A stretch of DNA of 64,000 nt from Bordetella genomosp. 8. Lineage in GTDB: Bacteria > Pseudomonadota > Gammaproteobacteria > Burkholderiales > Burkholderiaceae_B. The first letter of the stretch is position 1, and every line of letters begins with the position of its first letter. Location of the stretch: NCBI RefSeq assembly GCF_002119685.1, contig NZ_CP021108.1, positions 3,534,001-3,598,000 of the forward strand, written 5' to 3'. The position numbers and the translations under genes are program-made. The notes under the pieces were generated by a model, which made no database searches, was not told the origin of the DNA, and saw only the letters and a program-made list of their open reading frames with translations. Of this stretch, positions 35,356-47,033 are shown piece after piece.

Positions 35356-37569
35356 ATGACGTCAGCCTCTACCTCCGTACCCATACCCGATGCCTTGCAT
35401 CGGGACATCGACGCTTTGCTCGCGGGCTGGCATGCCGATCCCTTCGGGGTGCTGGGCCCGCATCGGGAGGGCGACCGCACGGTGGTCCGTGTGCTCGCAC
35501 CGAACGCGCGGCATATCGTGCTGCTGCGCGCCGACACACGGGAAGAGCTCGAATTCCAGCACGTCCGCGAAGGCTTCTTCGTCGTCGACGCCGGCGATCT
35601 TCCGCTCGGCCAGCCGGACGCCTATCGCTTGCGCATCGACTGGGGCGGGGCCGTGCAGGAGACCGAGGACGCCTACGCCTTCGGGCCCCTGCTGGGCGAC
35701 CTGGACCTGTACCTGATCAGCGAAGGCCGGCATGAGTCCCTGGCCGATTGCCTGGGGTCGCACGTGACCACCGTCCAGGACGTGGAAGGCGTGCGCTTTG
35801 CCGTGTGGGCGCCGAATGCGCGACGCGTTTCCGTGGTCGGCGATTTCACTTCCTGGGACGGCCGGCGCTATCCCATGCGCCTGCGGCACAGCGCCGGCGT
35901 CTGGGAAGTGTTCATCCCCCGGCTCCAGGCCGGCGAGCGCTACAAGTACGAGATCGTGGGCGCGAACGGCAACCTGCTGCCCCTGAAGGCCGATCCCCTG
36001 GCACGCCAGACGGAAGTGCCGCCCGCCACCGCGTCGGTGGTGCCGGCGCCGGACGATTTCACGTGGACCGATGACGCATGGATGGCGGCCCGCGGCGCGC
36101 GCCAGGCGCCCGATGCGCCGATATCGGTCTATGAAGTCCACGCCGGCTCCTGGCTGCCGCGCGGCGGCGAGAGCGAAGACAGCGTCTGGGAAAGACTGGG
36201 CGACCGCCTGGTGCCGTATGCCAAGGACATGGGCTTCACGCACATCGAGCTGCTGCCCATCATGGAGCATCCCTTCGGCGGGTCCTGGGGCTACCAGCCG
36301 CTGGGGGTCTTCGCGCCGACGGCGCGGTACGGCAAACCCGCCGACTTCGCCCGCTTCATCGACCGCTGCCACGCGGCTGGGCTGGGCGTGATCCTGGACT
36401 GGGTGCCGGCGCACTTCCCCACCGACACCCATGGACTGGCGCAGTTCGACGGCACCGCGCTGTACGAATACAGCGACCCGCGCGAAGGCTTCCATCCGGA
36501 CTGGAACACCCTGATCTACAACCTGGGCCGCACCGAGGTGCGCAACTTCATGGTGGCCAGCGCGCTGGAATGGGTGCGCCGCTACCACGTGGATGCGCTG
36601 CGCGTCGATGCCGTGGCGTCCATGCTGTATCGCGACTACAGCCGCAAGGCCGGCGAATGGATACCCAATCGCTACGGCGGCCGCGAAAACCTGGAAGCCG
36701 TGGATTTCCTGCGCGACATGAACGCCACGGTTGCCAAGCTATGCCCCGGCGCCATCACGGTGGCCGAGGAATCCACCGCCTGGCCCGGCGTGACGGCGCG
36801 CCCGGAAGATGGTGGCCTGGGCTTCACCTACAAGTGGAACATGGGCTGGATGCACGACACCCTGCGCTACATGCACCACGAGCCGGTGTATCGCAGCTAC
36901 CATCACCACGACATGACCTTCGGGATGGTGTACGCGTATTCCGAGCGCTTCATCCTGCCCCTGTCGCACGATGAGGTCGTGCACGGCAAGGGTTCGCTGT
37001 TGAACAAGATGCCGGGCGACCGCTGGCAGCAATTCGCCAACCTGCGCGCCTATTACGGCTTCATGTGGACCCACCCCGGCCGCAAGCTGCTGTTCATGGG
37101 CGGCGAGATCGCCCAGTCGAGCGAGTGGAACCACGACGCCAGCCTGGACTGGCCCGCGCTGGACGACGGCCTGCATCGCGGCGTACAGCAATTGGTGCGG
37201 GACTTGAACCACCTGTACAGCGAGCTTACGCCGCTACACCGGCACGACGGCGACCCCAGCGGTTTCGAGTGGGTCGTGGGCGACGACAGGGGCAACAGCG
37301 TCTTCGCCTATATGCGCAAGGATGGCGATCGCCACGTGCTGGCGGTGTCCAACTTCACGCCGGTGCCCCGCCAGGACTACCGGATCGGCGTACCGCGTCC
37401 GGGTTGGTGGCGCGAACGGCTGAATACGGATGCCGGCGGGTACGGCGGGTCGAACGTGGGCAACGGCGGCGGCCGCCATACGGAAGAGATCGCCTCGCAC
37501 GGGCAGGCCCAGTCGCTGTCGTTGACGCTGCCCCCCTTGGCGACGGTGATATTCGAACTGCAAGGATAG
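35356..37569 (+). CDS. glgB: 1,4-alpha-glucan branching enzyme
   Basis: Forms alpha-1,6 branches in the glucan made by GlgE/GlgA. 737 residues, E. coli-like architecture: N1 domain (DPFGVLGPH near 30-45), CBM48 ([27 protein letters not shown]), then the GH13 barrel. Catalytic Asp418 in [16 protein letters not shown], Glu471 in [11 protein letters not shown] and Asp539 in [12 protein letters not shown] sit at a constant +13 from the E. coli numbering. C-terminal beta domain ends [13 protein letters not shown]; a Gly-rich insert ([18 protein letters not shown]) is present there. Co-transcribed; glgX begins 7 bp after its stop. Confidence 0.97.
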   Translation: MTSASTSVPIPDALHRDIDALLAGWHADPFGVLGPHREGDRTVVRVLAPNARHIVLLRADTREELEFQHVREGFFVVDAGDLPLGQPDAYRLRIDWGGAVQETEDAYAFGPLLGDLDLYLISEGRHESLADCLGSHVTTVQDVEGVRFAVWAPNARRVSVVGDFTSWDGRRYPMRLRHSAGVWEVFIPRLQAGERYKYEIVGANGNLLPLKADPLARQTEVPPATASVVPAPDDFTWTDDAWMAARGARQAPDAPISVYEVHAGSWLPRGGESEDSVWERLGDRLVPYAKDMGFTHIELLPIMEHPFGGSWGYQPLGVFAPTARYGKPADFARFIDRCHAAGLGVILDWVPAHFPTDTHGLAQFDGTALYEYSDPREGFHPDWNTLIYNLGRTEVRNFMVASALEWVRRYHVDALRVDAVASMLYRDYSRKAGEWIPNRYGGRENLEAVDFLRDMNATVAKLCPGAITVAEESTAWPGVTARPEDGGLGFTYKWNMGWMHDTLRYMHHEPVYRSYHHHDMTFGMVYAYSERFILPLSHDEVVHGKGSLLNKMPGDRWQQFANLRAYYGFMWTHPGRKLLFMGGEIAQSSEWNHDASLDWPALDDGLHRGVQQLVRDLNHLYSELTPLHRHDGDPSGFEWVVGDDRGNSVFAYMRKDGDRHVLAVSNFTPVPRQDYRIGVPRPGWWRERLNTDAGGYGGSNVGNGGGRHTEEIASHGQAQSLSLTLPPLATVIFELQG

Positions 37570-37576
37570 ATCCCCC

Positions 37577-39681
<2,105 letters not shown>

Positions 39682-39685
<4 letters not shown>

Positions 39686-41553
39686 CTAGCACCAACACAT
39701 CCGTTGGCACGGACCATCGCGACGGCGCCACGGCGCGGCCGAATGCGAGCTCATCCAACGAAGCCGGCGGCCCGCACGGACTGCTGCCCTGCTTTGGCGC
39801 CTGGCATCTGGCGAACGGCCTGACACGGTTCCGGCTCTGGGCGCCCAACGCCGCGGAAGGCGTCAAGCTGGAAATCGCCGATCGCGAACCGCTGCCCATG
39901 ACCGACGTCGGCGATGGCTTCTATGAAATCCAGACCCCCTGCCCGCCCGGCACCCGCTACCGCTATCGCGTCGGGCCGGAGCTGAGCGTGCCGGACCCGG
40001 CGTCGCGCCTGCAGGCCGGCGATGTCCATGACGACAGTGTCGTCACCGCCCCGGACTCCTACGCCTGGACCAACACCGGATGGCGCGGCAGGCCGTGGCG
40101 CGAAACCGTGCTGTACGAGCTGCACGCCGGCCTGGCCGGCGGCTACGCCGGCATCGAAGCCAAACTGCCGGAGCTGGCGGCGCTCGGGATCACGGCGGTC
40201 GAGCTGATGCCCATCGCCGACTTTCCCGGCCCGCGCAACTGGGGCTATGACGGCGTGTTGCCTTACGCGCCGGATTGCGCCTACGGCACGCCCGACGAGC
40301 TCAAGCGCATGATCGATACCGCGCACGGGCTGGGCATGATGGTGTTCCTGGACGTGGTCTACAACCACTTCGGGCCGGATGGCAACTACCTGTCCGCCTA
40401 TGCCAGCGATTTTTTCCGTGACGACGTGCATACGCCCTGGGGCGTGGCGATCGACTTCCGCCGCCGCGCGGTGCGGCAGTTCTTTGCGGAGAACGCGCTT
40501 TACTGGCTGCACGAATTCCGCTTCGACGGCCTGCGGCTGGATGCCGTGCACGCCATCAAGGACGTGGGCTGGCTGGAGGAAATGGCCGGCTTCGTGCGCA
40601 CCCACCTGCCTGCCGACCGCATCGTGCACCTGGTGCTGGAAAACGACGACAACCAGGTCCACCCGCTGGAAAACGGCTACCAGGCGCAGTGGAACGACGA
40701 CGGCCACCACGTGCTGCACCAGTTGCTGACCGGCGAAAGCGAAGGCTACTACAGCGACTATGCCTCACATCCCGCGCAACGGCTGACCCGCGCGCTCAGC
40801 GATGGCTTCATCTACCAGGGCGAGACTTCCGAGCACCGCGGCGGCCCACGCGGCGAACCCAGCGCGCACCTGCCGCCGACGTCCTTCGTGCTGTTCCTGC
40901 AGAACCACGACCAGACCGGCAACCGGGCCATGGGCGAACGGCTGCTGGCGCTGGCCCGCAACGATACCCGGCCGGTGCGCGCGGCAGTGGCGCTGCTGCT
41001 GCTGGCGCCGCAGATTCCCCTGATCTTCATGGGCGAAGAACGCGGATCGACCGCGCCTTTCCTGTACTTCACCAGCCATGGCGACGCCAAGCTGGCGCAG
41101 GCGGTGCGCGACGGCCGCCGCAAGGAGTTCGAGAAATTCCGTGCGTTCGCGCATCCGGAGACACGCGACCGCATCCCCGATCCGAACGACGAGGCCACCT
41201 ATACGCGTTCCAATCCCTTCCAGGCGCCGGCCGATCCGGAATGGCTGGACTACTACCAGGCGCTGCTGCAGCTGCGCCAGCGCGTCGTCGTGCCGCGCCT
41301 GGATGGCGCGCACTCGCTGGGCGCCCACGTCCTGGGACTGCGGGCCGTCGTGGCGCAATGGCTGCTGGGCGATGGCGCGGTCCTGTCGATCTACGTCAAC
41401 CTGGGCACGGTGGACGTGCGGCCGGACTGGCTGCAGGAAGACCGTGGCGATGAAACGCTGCTGTTCGAAAGTGAAACCGGCGCCGGCCGCGCGCTGCGCG
41501 ATGGACTGCTGCAGCACGGCGTGACGGTCGCCCTGTTGAAGGAATTGGCATGA
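39682..41553 (+). CDS. treZ: Malto-oligosyltrehalose trehalohydrolase
   Basis: Releases trehalose from the maltooligosyl-trehalose ends made by TreY. 623 residues: N-terminal immunoglobulin-like domain (FRLWAPNAAEGVKLEI), YELHAGLAGGYAGIEAKLPEL, MPIADFPGPRNWGYDGVLPYAPDCAYGTPDELK, Asp287 in [13 protein letters not shown], Glu320 in HLVLENDDNQ, and FLQNHDQTGNRAMGERL, characteristic of TreZ. The first 35 residues are a Thr/Ser/Asn-rich lead. Overlaps glgX upstream and malQ downstream by 4 bp each. Paired with treY, two genes further on. Confidence 0.96.
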
Positions 41554-43682
41554 ATGCCCCAGCCATACCGGAAGACGAATCACAGGCCTTGGCACTGCTG
41601 GCGGAACGGGCCGGCATCGCCGTGGACTGGAAGGATGCCCGCGGACGCCCCCAGCGGGTGCGCGAAGAGGTCGTCCGCACCCTGCTGCACGCGCTGGAGC
41701 TGCCCGCCGGCAGCCTGCCGCAGATCAAGGACAGCATAGGCAGGCTGGCGGAAGAAAGCGGCGAGCACGACGGCTTCAGGATCGTCGACGCCGGCGCGCC
41801 CATCGTCCTGCGCGGCGTGCGCGACATGCATTTCGAACTGATAGACGAAGCCGGCGAAACCCGCGCGCTCACCGCGCATGGCATGGACGGTGGCGACGCC
41901 CACCTGCCCGTGCTGGATACCCCGGGCTATTACCGCCTGCGCGGCGATGGCCGCGAATGGACGCTGGCGGTGGCGCCAGGGCGCTGCCCCAGCGTGGGCG
42001 ATGTGCTGGAAACCTCGACGCCGCGCGCCTGGGGCGTGGCCGTGCAGCTGTACAGCCTGCGCCGCGCGCACGACGGCCAGGCGACGCGCGCCGCCGGCAT
42101 CGGCGATTTCACCGCCCTTGCGCAGTTGGCCGAAGCCGCAGCCGGGCGCGGCGCCGAAGCCATCGCGATCAGTCCGGTGCATGCGATGTTCGCCGCCGAT
42201 CCCAGCCGCTACAGCCCGTACGCGCCATCCAGCCGCCTGTTCCTGAACAGCCTGTACGCAGACCCCTGCCAGCTGCTGGGCGAGCCGGCGGTCGGCGCGG
42301 CGATGAATGCCCTGAACCTGGGCGAGGAAATCATGCGCCTGGACGGCCTGCCCCTGGTGGACTGGCCGGCCGTGGCGCGCCTGCGCATGAAACTGATGCG
42401 CAAGCTCTACGAAGACTTCCGCACCGACGGCACAGCCGCGCTGCATGCCGATTTCGACGCCTTCCGCGCGGCCGGGGGCGAAGCGCTGGAAAGCCATGCG
42501 CGCTTCGAAGCCCTGCATGCGCGCCACCTGCCTCCCCTGGGCGACGCCACCGACTGGCGCCATTGGCCCGCCGACCTGCGGGATCCCACGGGACACGGGG
42601 TCAAGACGTGGGCCCACGCCCACGACAAGGAGGTTGCCTACCACGTCTTCCTGCAGTGGCTGGCCGCGCGCGGCCTGCAGCGGGCACAGCGCGCCGCGCT
42701 GGATGCCGGCATGCGCATCGGCCTGATCAGCGATCTGGCGGTGGGTACCGATCCCAGCGGGAGCCACGCCTGGAGCCGGCAGACCGACATCCTGTCGGAC
42801 CTGTCGCCCGGCGCCCCGCCAGACGTCTACAACCCCCTGGGCCAGAGCTGGGGGTTGACCGCGTTTTCACCCCGCTCGATGCGCTTGAACGGCTATGCCG
42901 CCTTCCGCGAAATGCTGCGCGCGTCGCTGGCCTATACCGGCGGCGTGCGCATCGACCACGTGCTGGGCCTGGCCCGCATGTGGCTGGTACCACGCGATGC
43001 CTCCCCCAAGGACGGCGCCTACCTGCGTTATCCGCTGGAGGACATGCTGCGGCTGGTGGCCCTGGAAGCCTGGCGGCATCGCGCCGTCGTCGTCGGCGAA
43101 AACCTGGGCACGGTGCCTGAGGGTTTCAACGAGCGCATCGAGCGCGCCGGCATGCTGGGGATGGACGTTCTCTGGTTCCAGCGCGCCGGGTGGAGCGATC
43201 CCACGCCCTTCATGCCGCCGAATGCCTGGTCCCCGTCGTCCATCGCCCTGAGCACCACGCACGATTTGCCCACCGTGGCGGGCTGGTGGACAGGGACCGA
43301 CATCGGATGGCGCGCGCGCCTGCAACTACTGGGCGACGACGAAACCGAAGACGGCCTGCACCAGCAGCGCGCACGCGATCGCGGCGCCTTGTGGCATGCC
43401 ATGCGCCAGGCCGGCTGCGCGCCGGACGACGCCCCGCACGATCCGCCGCAAGAAGCGCCCATCGAGGACGTCCTGCGTTTCGTTTCGCATACCCCTTCCC
43501 CCTTGATGGTCGTCCCCACGGAAGACCTGCTGGGACTGAACGAGCAGCCCAACCTGCCCGGCACCATCGATCAACATCCCAATTGGCGTCGGCGCCTGGG
43601 CGCCGACGCGGCCCGGCTGTTCGAAAGCGAAGCCGTGCGCCGCCGCGCCGACGCCGTAGCCGATACCCGGAGCAAACCATGA
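41550..43682 (+). CDS. malQ: 4-alpha-glucanotransferase (amylomaltase)
   Basis: Disproportionates short maltodextrins, transferring glucan chains and releasing glucose. 710 residues, GH77: N-terminal extension of about 150 residues as in E. coli MalQ, then ISPVHAMFAADPSRYSPYAPSSRLFLN, nucleophile Asp469 in GVRIDHVLGLARMW, acid/base Glu517 in VVVGENLGTVPEG, Asp572 in LSTTHDLPTVAGWW. Located between treZ and treY with ATGA overlaps on both sides, so it probably recycles the maltotriose-size leftovers that TreY/TreZ cannot use. No glucokinase gene is in the cluster. Confidence 0.95.
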   Translation: MNAPAIPEDESQALALLAERAGIAVDWKDARGRPQRVREEVVRTLLHALELPAGSLPQIKDSIGRLAEESGEHDGFRIVDAGAPIVLRGVRDMHFELIDEAGETRALTAHGMDGGDAHLPVLDTPGYYRLRGDGREWTLAVAPGRCPSVGDVLETSTPRAWGVAVQLYSLRRAHDGQATRAAGIGDFTALAQLAEAAAGRGAEAIAISPVHAMFAADPSRYSPYAPSSRLFLNSLYADPCQLLGEPAVGAAMNALNLGEEIMRLDGLPLVDWPAVARLRMKLMRKLYEDFRTDGTAALHADFDAFRAAGGEALESHARFEALHARHLPPLGDATDWRHWPADLRDPTGHGVKTWAHAHDKEVAYHVFLQWLAARGLQRAQRAALDAGMRIGLISDLAVGTDPSGSHAWSRQTDILSDLSPGAPPDVYNPLGQSWGLTAFSPRSMRLNGYAAFREMLRASLAYTGGVRIDHVLGLARMWLVPRDASPKDGAYLRYPLEDMLRLVALEAWRHRAVVVGENLGTVPEGFNERIERAGMLGMDVLWFQRAGWSDPTPFMPPNAWSPSSIALSTTHDLPTVAGWWTGTDIGWRARLQLLGDDETEDGLHQQRARDRGALWHAMRQAGCAPDDAPHDPPQEAPIEDVLRFVSHTPSPLMVVPTEDLLGLNEQPNLPGTIDQHPNWRRRLGADAARLFESEAVRRRADAVADTRSKP

Positions 43683-46378
43683 CCGCGCCCCGCGCAACCG
43701 TACGGCTGCAACTGCACCAGGGCTACACCCTGGCCGATGCCCGCGAGCACGTGCCCTATTTCGCCCGCCTGGGCGTCAGCCACCTCTATCTTTCGCCGAT
43801 CACCCGGGCGCGCCCCGGGTCGCAACACGGCTACGACGTCGTCGACCACGCCCAGGTCAACCCCGAACTGGGCGGCGAGCCGGCGCTGCGCGCGCTGGCC
43901 GCCACGGCCCGCGAGGCCGGGCTGGGCCTGATCGTCGACATCGTGCCCAACCACATGGCGACCAGCACGGACAACCCGTGGTGGCGCAGCGTGCTGGAGC
44001 GGGGCCGCGGCAGTCCGCATGCGGAATGGTTCGACATTACCTGGGACAGCACGGACAAGGACATGCACGATAAGGTGCTCGCGCCTTTCCTGGGCAAACC
44101 CTATGGCGAAGCGCTGGCCGCGGGCGACATCGGCCTGCGTTACGACGCCCGGACGAAGCGCTGCTACGTCGATGTGCACGGTTCCCCCTATCCGCTGGAT
44201 CCGGCGAGCCTGGACGATGGCGGCCCACGCGATGCCGGCGCCCTGGCGGACTTCGACCCCGCGACCGATGCCGGCCGCGAGCGGCTGCATGCCCTGCTGG
44301 AGCGCCAGCACTACCGCCTGGCGTGGTGGCGCGCGGCGCCGGAAGAAATCAACTGGCGCCGCTTCTTCGAGATTACCGACCTGATAGGCGTGCGCGTGGA
44401 CCAGCCCGTGGTCTTCGACGCCGTGCACGCCATGATCCTGGGCTTCTACGAAGAAGGCCTGATCGACGGCGTGCGCGTGGACCACGTGGACGGCTTGAGC
44501 GATCCCATCGCTTATTGCGAACGCTTGCGCGCCGCGCTGGACGAGCGCGCGCAGCGCCGCCCCGCCCAGCTGCGCGACCAGGACCCGTATCTGGTCATCG
44601 AGAAGATCCTGGCCGACGACGAGACGCTGGACGACCGCTGGAAGGTCAACGGCACCACGGGCTACGACTTCATGAGTCAGGTCGGCGCGGTGCTGCATGA
44701 TCCCAGCGGCGAACAAACCTTGACCGAACTGTGGGAAAGCGTATCCGGCGATCCCCGCCCGTTCACCGCCATCGCGAACGAGGCCCGCGACCTGATGATG
44801 CTGCGCCACTTCCCCGCCGAACGCCTGGCGGCGGCGCGCGCGCTGCATCGCGTGGCGCGGCTGGACCTGCGCACGCGCGACTGGGGCGAATCGGCCATCC
44901 AGCGCGTGCTCTGGGAACTGCTGTCGGTGTTCCCGGTGTACCGCATCTATGCCGACGAACGCGGCTGGCATCATATGGACCGCGTGCGCTTCGAGCACGC
45001 CGCCACCCAGGCCCATGCCCGCATCCGCCTGGACCGCGACGGCGACGACGGTCCGCTGCTGGAGCTGATGTCCGGCTGGCTGGGCGGGGAAGCGCCGGAG
45101 AACTTCCCGCCCGAGCAATGCCTGGCGCGCCGGGAGGCCGTACGCCGCTTTCAGCAACTGACGCCGCCACTGACCGCCAAATCGCTGGAAGATACCGCCT
45201 TCTACCGCTACGGCAGGCTGCTGTCGCGCAACGAGGTGGGCGCCGATCCCGGATTGTTCTGCATGGCGCCGGATGTCTTTCATCGCCGCTGCTCGTCGCG
45301 TGGCCGGCATTTCCCCCACGCCATGGTCGCCACCGCCACGCACGACCACAAGCGCGGCGAAGACACCCGCTCGCGCCTCGCCGCGCTGAGCGAGGTATCC
45401 GCGCAGTGGGCCGACACCGTGCTGGACTGGATGAACCGGCACGTGCCGGCCACGTATAGCGGCGCTGGCACGCTGTCGCCACATCCGGGCGACGTCTACA
45501 TGCTCTTGCAGACCCTGGTCGCCGCCTGGCCGCTCGCGCTCGCCCCGGACGACGAAGCAGGCCTGCAGGCCTTCGGCGACCGCGTGTCGGCCTGGCAGCA
45601 GAAGGCCCTGCGCGAGGCCAAGCTGCGCACCAGCTGGGTGGTGCCGGACGCCACTTATGAAGCGGCTTGCGAGGACGTGCTGCGCAAGTTGCTGCAGCCC
45701 GCCACGGAGCCTGACTCCCCGGCCCGTGAGATCGCCGCCTTCGCCAACCGCATCGCGCCCGCCGGCGCCGTCAACAGCCTGTCGCAGACGCTCTTGCGCA
45801 TGACCGTTCCGGGCGTGCCCGACCTGTACCAGGGCACCGAGTTCTGGGATTTCAGCCTGGTCGATCCGGACAACCGCGCGCCGGTTGACTATGCCGCCCG
45901 CATGGCCGCGCTGGAGGCCGGCGACGCGGACGATCCGGACGCGCTGCTGGCCAACTGGCGGGATGGCCGGCTGAAGCAGGCCATCGTGCGCGGCGCGCTG
46001 CAGGCGCGGCGCGACTATGCCGATATCTTCGCCGACGGCAATTACGTGCCCTTGCCCATCCTGGGATCGCGCGGCGCCAATATCCTGGCTTTCCTGCGTT
46101 GCCTGGAAGACCGCTGCGTGTTCGTCCTGGCGCCGCGTCTGTGCAGCCTGGGCCTGCGAGGCGAAGCGGGCGACGACCCCTCCGGCCCGTCCACCGCCCT
46201 GCCGCGTATCGATGGCGATTTCTGGGACACGACGGCCGTCGTGCTGCCGCACCGCTACGCGGGCGCGACGCTGCGCGACGCGCTCAGCGGCCGCGAGCGC
46301 CGCGTCGGCGCCGACAGCATCCTGCCGCTGGCGGAGGCGCTGGCCGATTTTCCGGTCGCGCTGCTCGTCGCCGACTGA
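43679..46378 (+). CDS. treY: Malto-oligosyltrehalose synthase
   Basis: Isomerises the reducing-end linkage of maltodextrins to alpha,alpha-1,1, giving maltooligosyl-trehalose for TreZ. 899 residues, GH13: RLQLHQGYTLADAREHVPYFARLGVSHLYLSPI, GSQHGYDVVDHAQVNPELGG, VDIVPNHMAT, Asp268 in GVRVDHVDGLSDP, Glu308 in YLVIEKILADDE, YDFMSQVGAVLHDP and TATHDHKRGEDTRSRLAALSE. The start is the ATG at 43679 overlapping the malQ stop; the frame stays open far upstream inside malQ but with no homology. Last gene of the cluster, followed by a GC stem-loop. Confidence 0.96.
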   Translation: MTAPRATVRLQLHQGYTLADAREHVPYFARLGVSHLYLSPITRARPGSQHGYDVVDHAQVNPELGGEPALRALAATAREAGLGLIVDIVPNHMATSTDNPWWRSVLERGRGSPHAEWFDITWDSTDKDMHDKVLAPFLGKPYGEALAAGDIGLRYDARTKRCYVDVHGSPYPLDPASLDDGGPRDAGALADFDPATDAGRERLHALLERQHYRLAWWRAAPEEINWRRFFEITDLIGVRVDQPVVFDAVHAMILGFYEEGLIDGVRVDHVDGLSDPIAYCERLRAALDERAQRRPAQLRDQDPYLVIEKILADDETLDDRWKVNGTTGYDFMSQVGAVLHDPSGEQTLTELWESVSGDPRPFTAIANEARDLMMLRHFPAERLAAARALHRVARLDLRTRDWGESAIQRVLWELLSVFPVYRIYADERGWHHMDRVRFEHAATQAHARIRLDRDGDDGPLLELMSGWLGGEAPENFPPEQCLARREAVRRFQQLTPPLTAKSLEDTAFYRYGRLLSRNEVGADPGLFCMAPDVFHRRCSSRGRHFPHAMVATATHDHKRGEDTRSRLAALSEVSAQWADTVLDWMNRHVPATYSGAGTLSPHPGDVYMLLQTLVAAWPLALAPDDEAGLQAFGDRVSAWQQKALREAKLRTSWVVPDATYEAACEDVLRKLLQPATEPDSPAREIAAFANRIAPAGAVNSLSQTLLRMTVPGVPDLYQGTEFWDFSLVDPDNRAPVDYAARMAALEAGDADDPDALLANWRDGRLKQAIVRGALQARRDYADIFADGNYVPLPILGSRGANILAFLRCLEDRCVFVLAPRLCSLGLRGEAGDDPSGPSTALPRIDGDFWDTTAVVLPHRYAGATLRDALSGRERRVGADSILPLAEALADFPVALLVAD

Positions 46379-46379
46379 A

Positions 46380-46395
46380 GCGGCGGGGCCGCCGC
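46380..46395 (+). terminator. GC stem-loop after treY
   Basis: GCGGCG-GGGC-CGCCGC is a perfect 6-bp stem beginning one base after the treY stop, followed by CCTTCT. Short T content makes it a weak intrinsic terminator candidate for the alpha-glucan cluster. Confidence 0.4.
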
Positions 46396-46515
46396 CCTTC
46401 TGCACACTCCAGGCCCGCCGCATGCGCTCCGGATCGGAGTAGCGTGCGGCCCCGCCAGGAACAAGCCTGATCGTGGAAAAGTGTTTCCCATGCGCGGACC
46501 GCCGTCAAAATAGAT

Positions 46516-46543
46516 AGGATACTATTAATTAACATATAATCCT
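46516..46543. promoter_or_regulatory. AT-rich operator/promoter candidate upstream of marR
   Basis: AGGAT (46516-46520) and ATCCT (46539-46543) flank an AT-only-like core containing TATTAATTAA, immediately upstream of the MarR-family gene. Such imperfect AT-rich palindromes are typical of MarR autoregulatory sites and probably overlap the -10 region. Confidence 0.5.
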
Positions 46544-46547
46544 TTTC

Positions 46548-47033
46548 ATGAAAAAGCCCACCGATGCCTGCCTCGCGGCGATGACCAGCCACCTGCTGGT
46601 CCTGCACCGCGCCTACCGCGCCGCGGCGGATAAAGCCCTGGCCGATTACGGCCTGTCGCAGGCCACTGCCTGGCCGGTCATCTGGCTGGGCCGGCTGGGC
46701 GACGGCGTGCGCCAGGGAGTATTGGCGGACGCCATGGGCGTGGAAGGCCCTTCGGTCGTACGTCTCGTGGATCAGCTCGAAGCCGCCGGCCTGCTGGAAC
46801 GGCGCGAGGATCCGCTGGACCGCCGCGCCAAGACGCTGCACATGACGCAGGCCGGCCACGCCCTGCGTGCCCGCGTGGAAGAGATGCTGGTGCATTTGCG
46901 CCGCCAGGTCTTCCGCGGCGTGGACGCGGCCGATGCCGAGGCTTGCGTGCGCGTATTCGAAAGCATCAAGGTCTCGCTCGCGCACATCGAACCCATTCCG
47001 GTCAGTGCCGTCCGGCGGGAGCGTGGGCAATGA
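46548..47033 (+). CDS. MarR-family regulator of the efflux operon
   Basis: 161-residue MarR-type winged-helix dimer: LLVLHRAYRAAADKALADYGLS dimer helix, ATAWPVIWLGRL, recognition region GVLADAMGVEGPSVVRLVDQLEAAGLLERR, and the wing EDPLDRRAKTLHMTQAG. It is the first gene of a five-gene operon and overlaps the FUSC gene by 4 bp (ATGA at 47030). By analogy with other MarR/FUSC efflux loci it probably represses the operon until an aromatic or phenolic effector binds; the effector is not predictable. Confidence 0.9.
   Translation: MKKPTDACLAAMTSHLLVLHRAYRAAADKALADYGLSQATAWPVIWLGRLGDGVRQGVLADAMGVEGPSVVRLVDQLEAAGLLERREDPLDRRAKTLHMTQAGHALRARVEEMLVHLRRQVFRGVDAADAEACVRVFESIKVSLAHIEPIPVSAVRRERGQ

Noticed and set aside
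30819..35537. 1572-codon open frame on the minus strand
   Set aside because: It lies opposite glgE, treS-mak and glgB, and its translation is a His/Gln/Arg-rich string with no domain. Long antisense open frames are expected in G+C-rich genes.
43190..43678. In-frame upstream extension of treY
   Set aside because: It is malQ read in another frame; the family N-terminus begins exactly at ATG 43679.
43571..46423. 950-codon open frame on the minus strand opposite treY
   Set aside because: Composition is antisense-like and no motifs are present, whereas treY on the plus strand has complete GH13 motifs.
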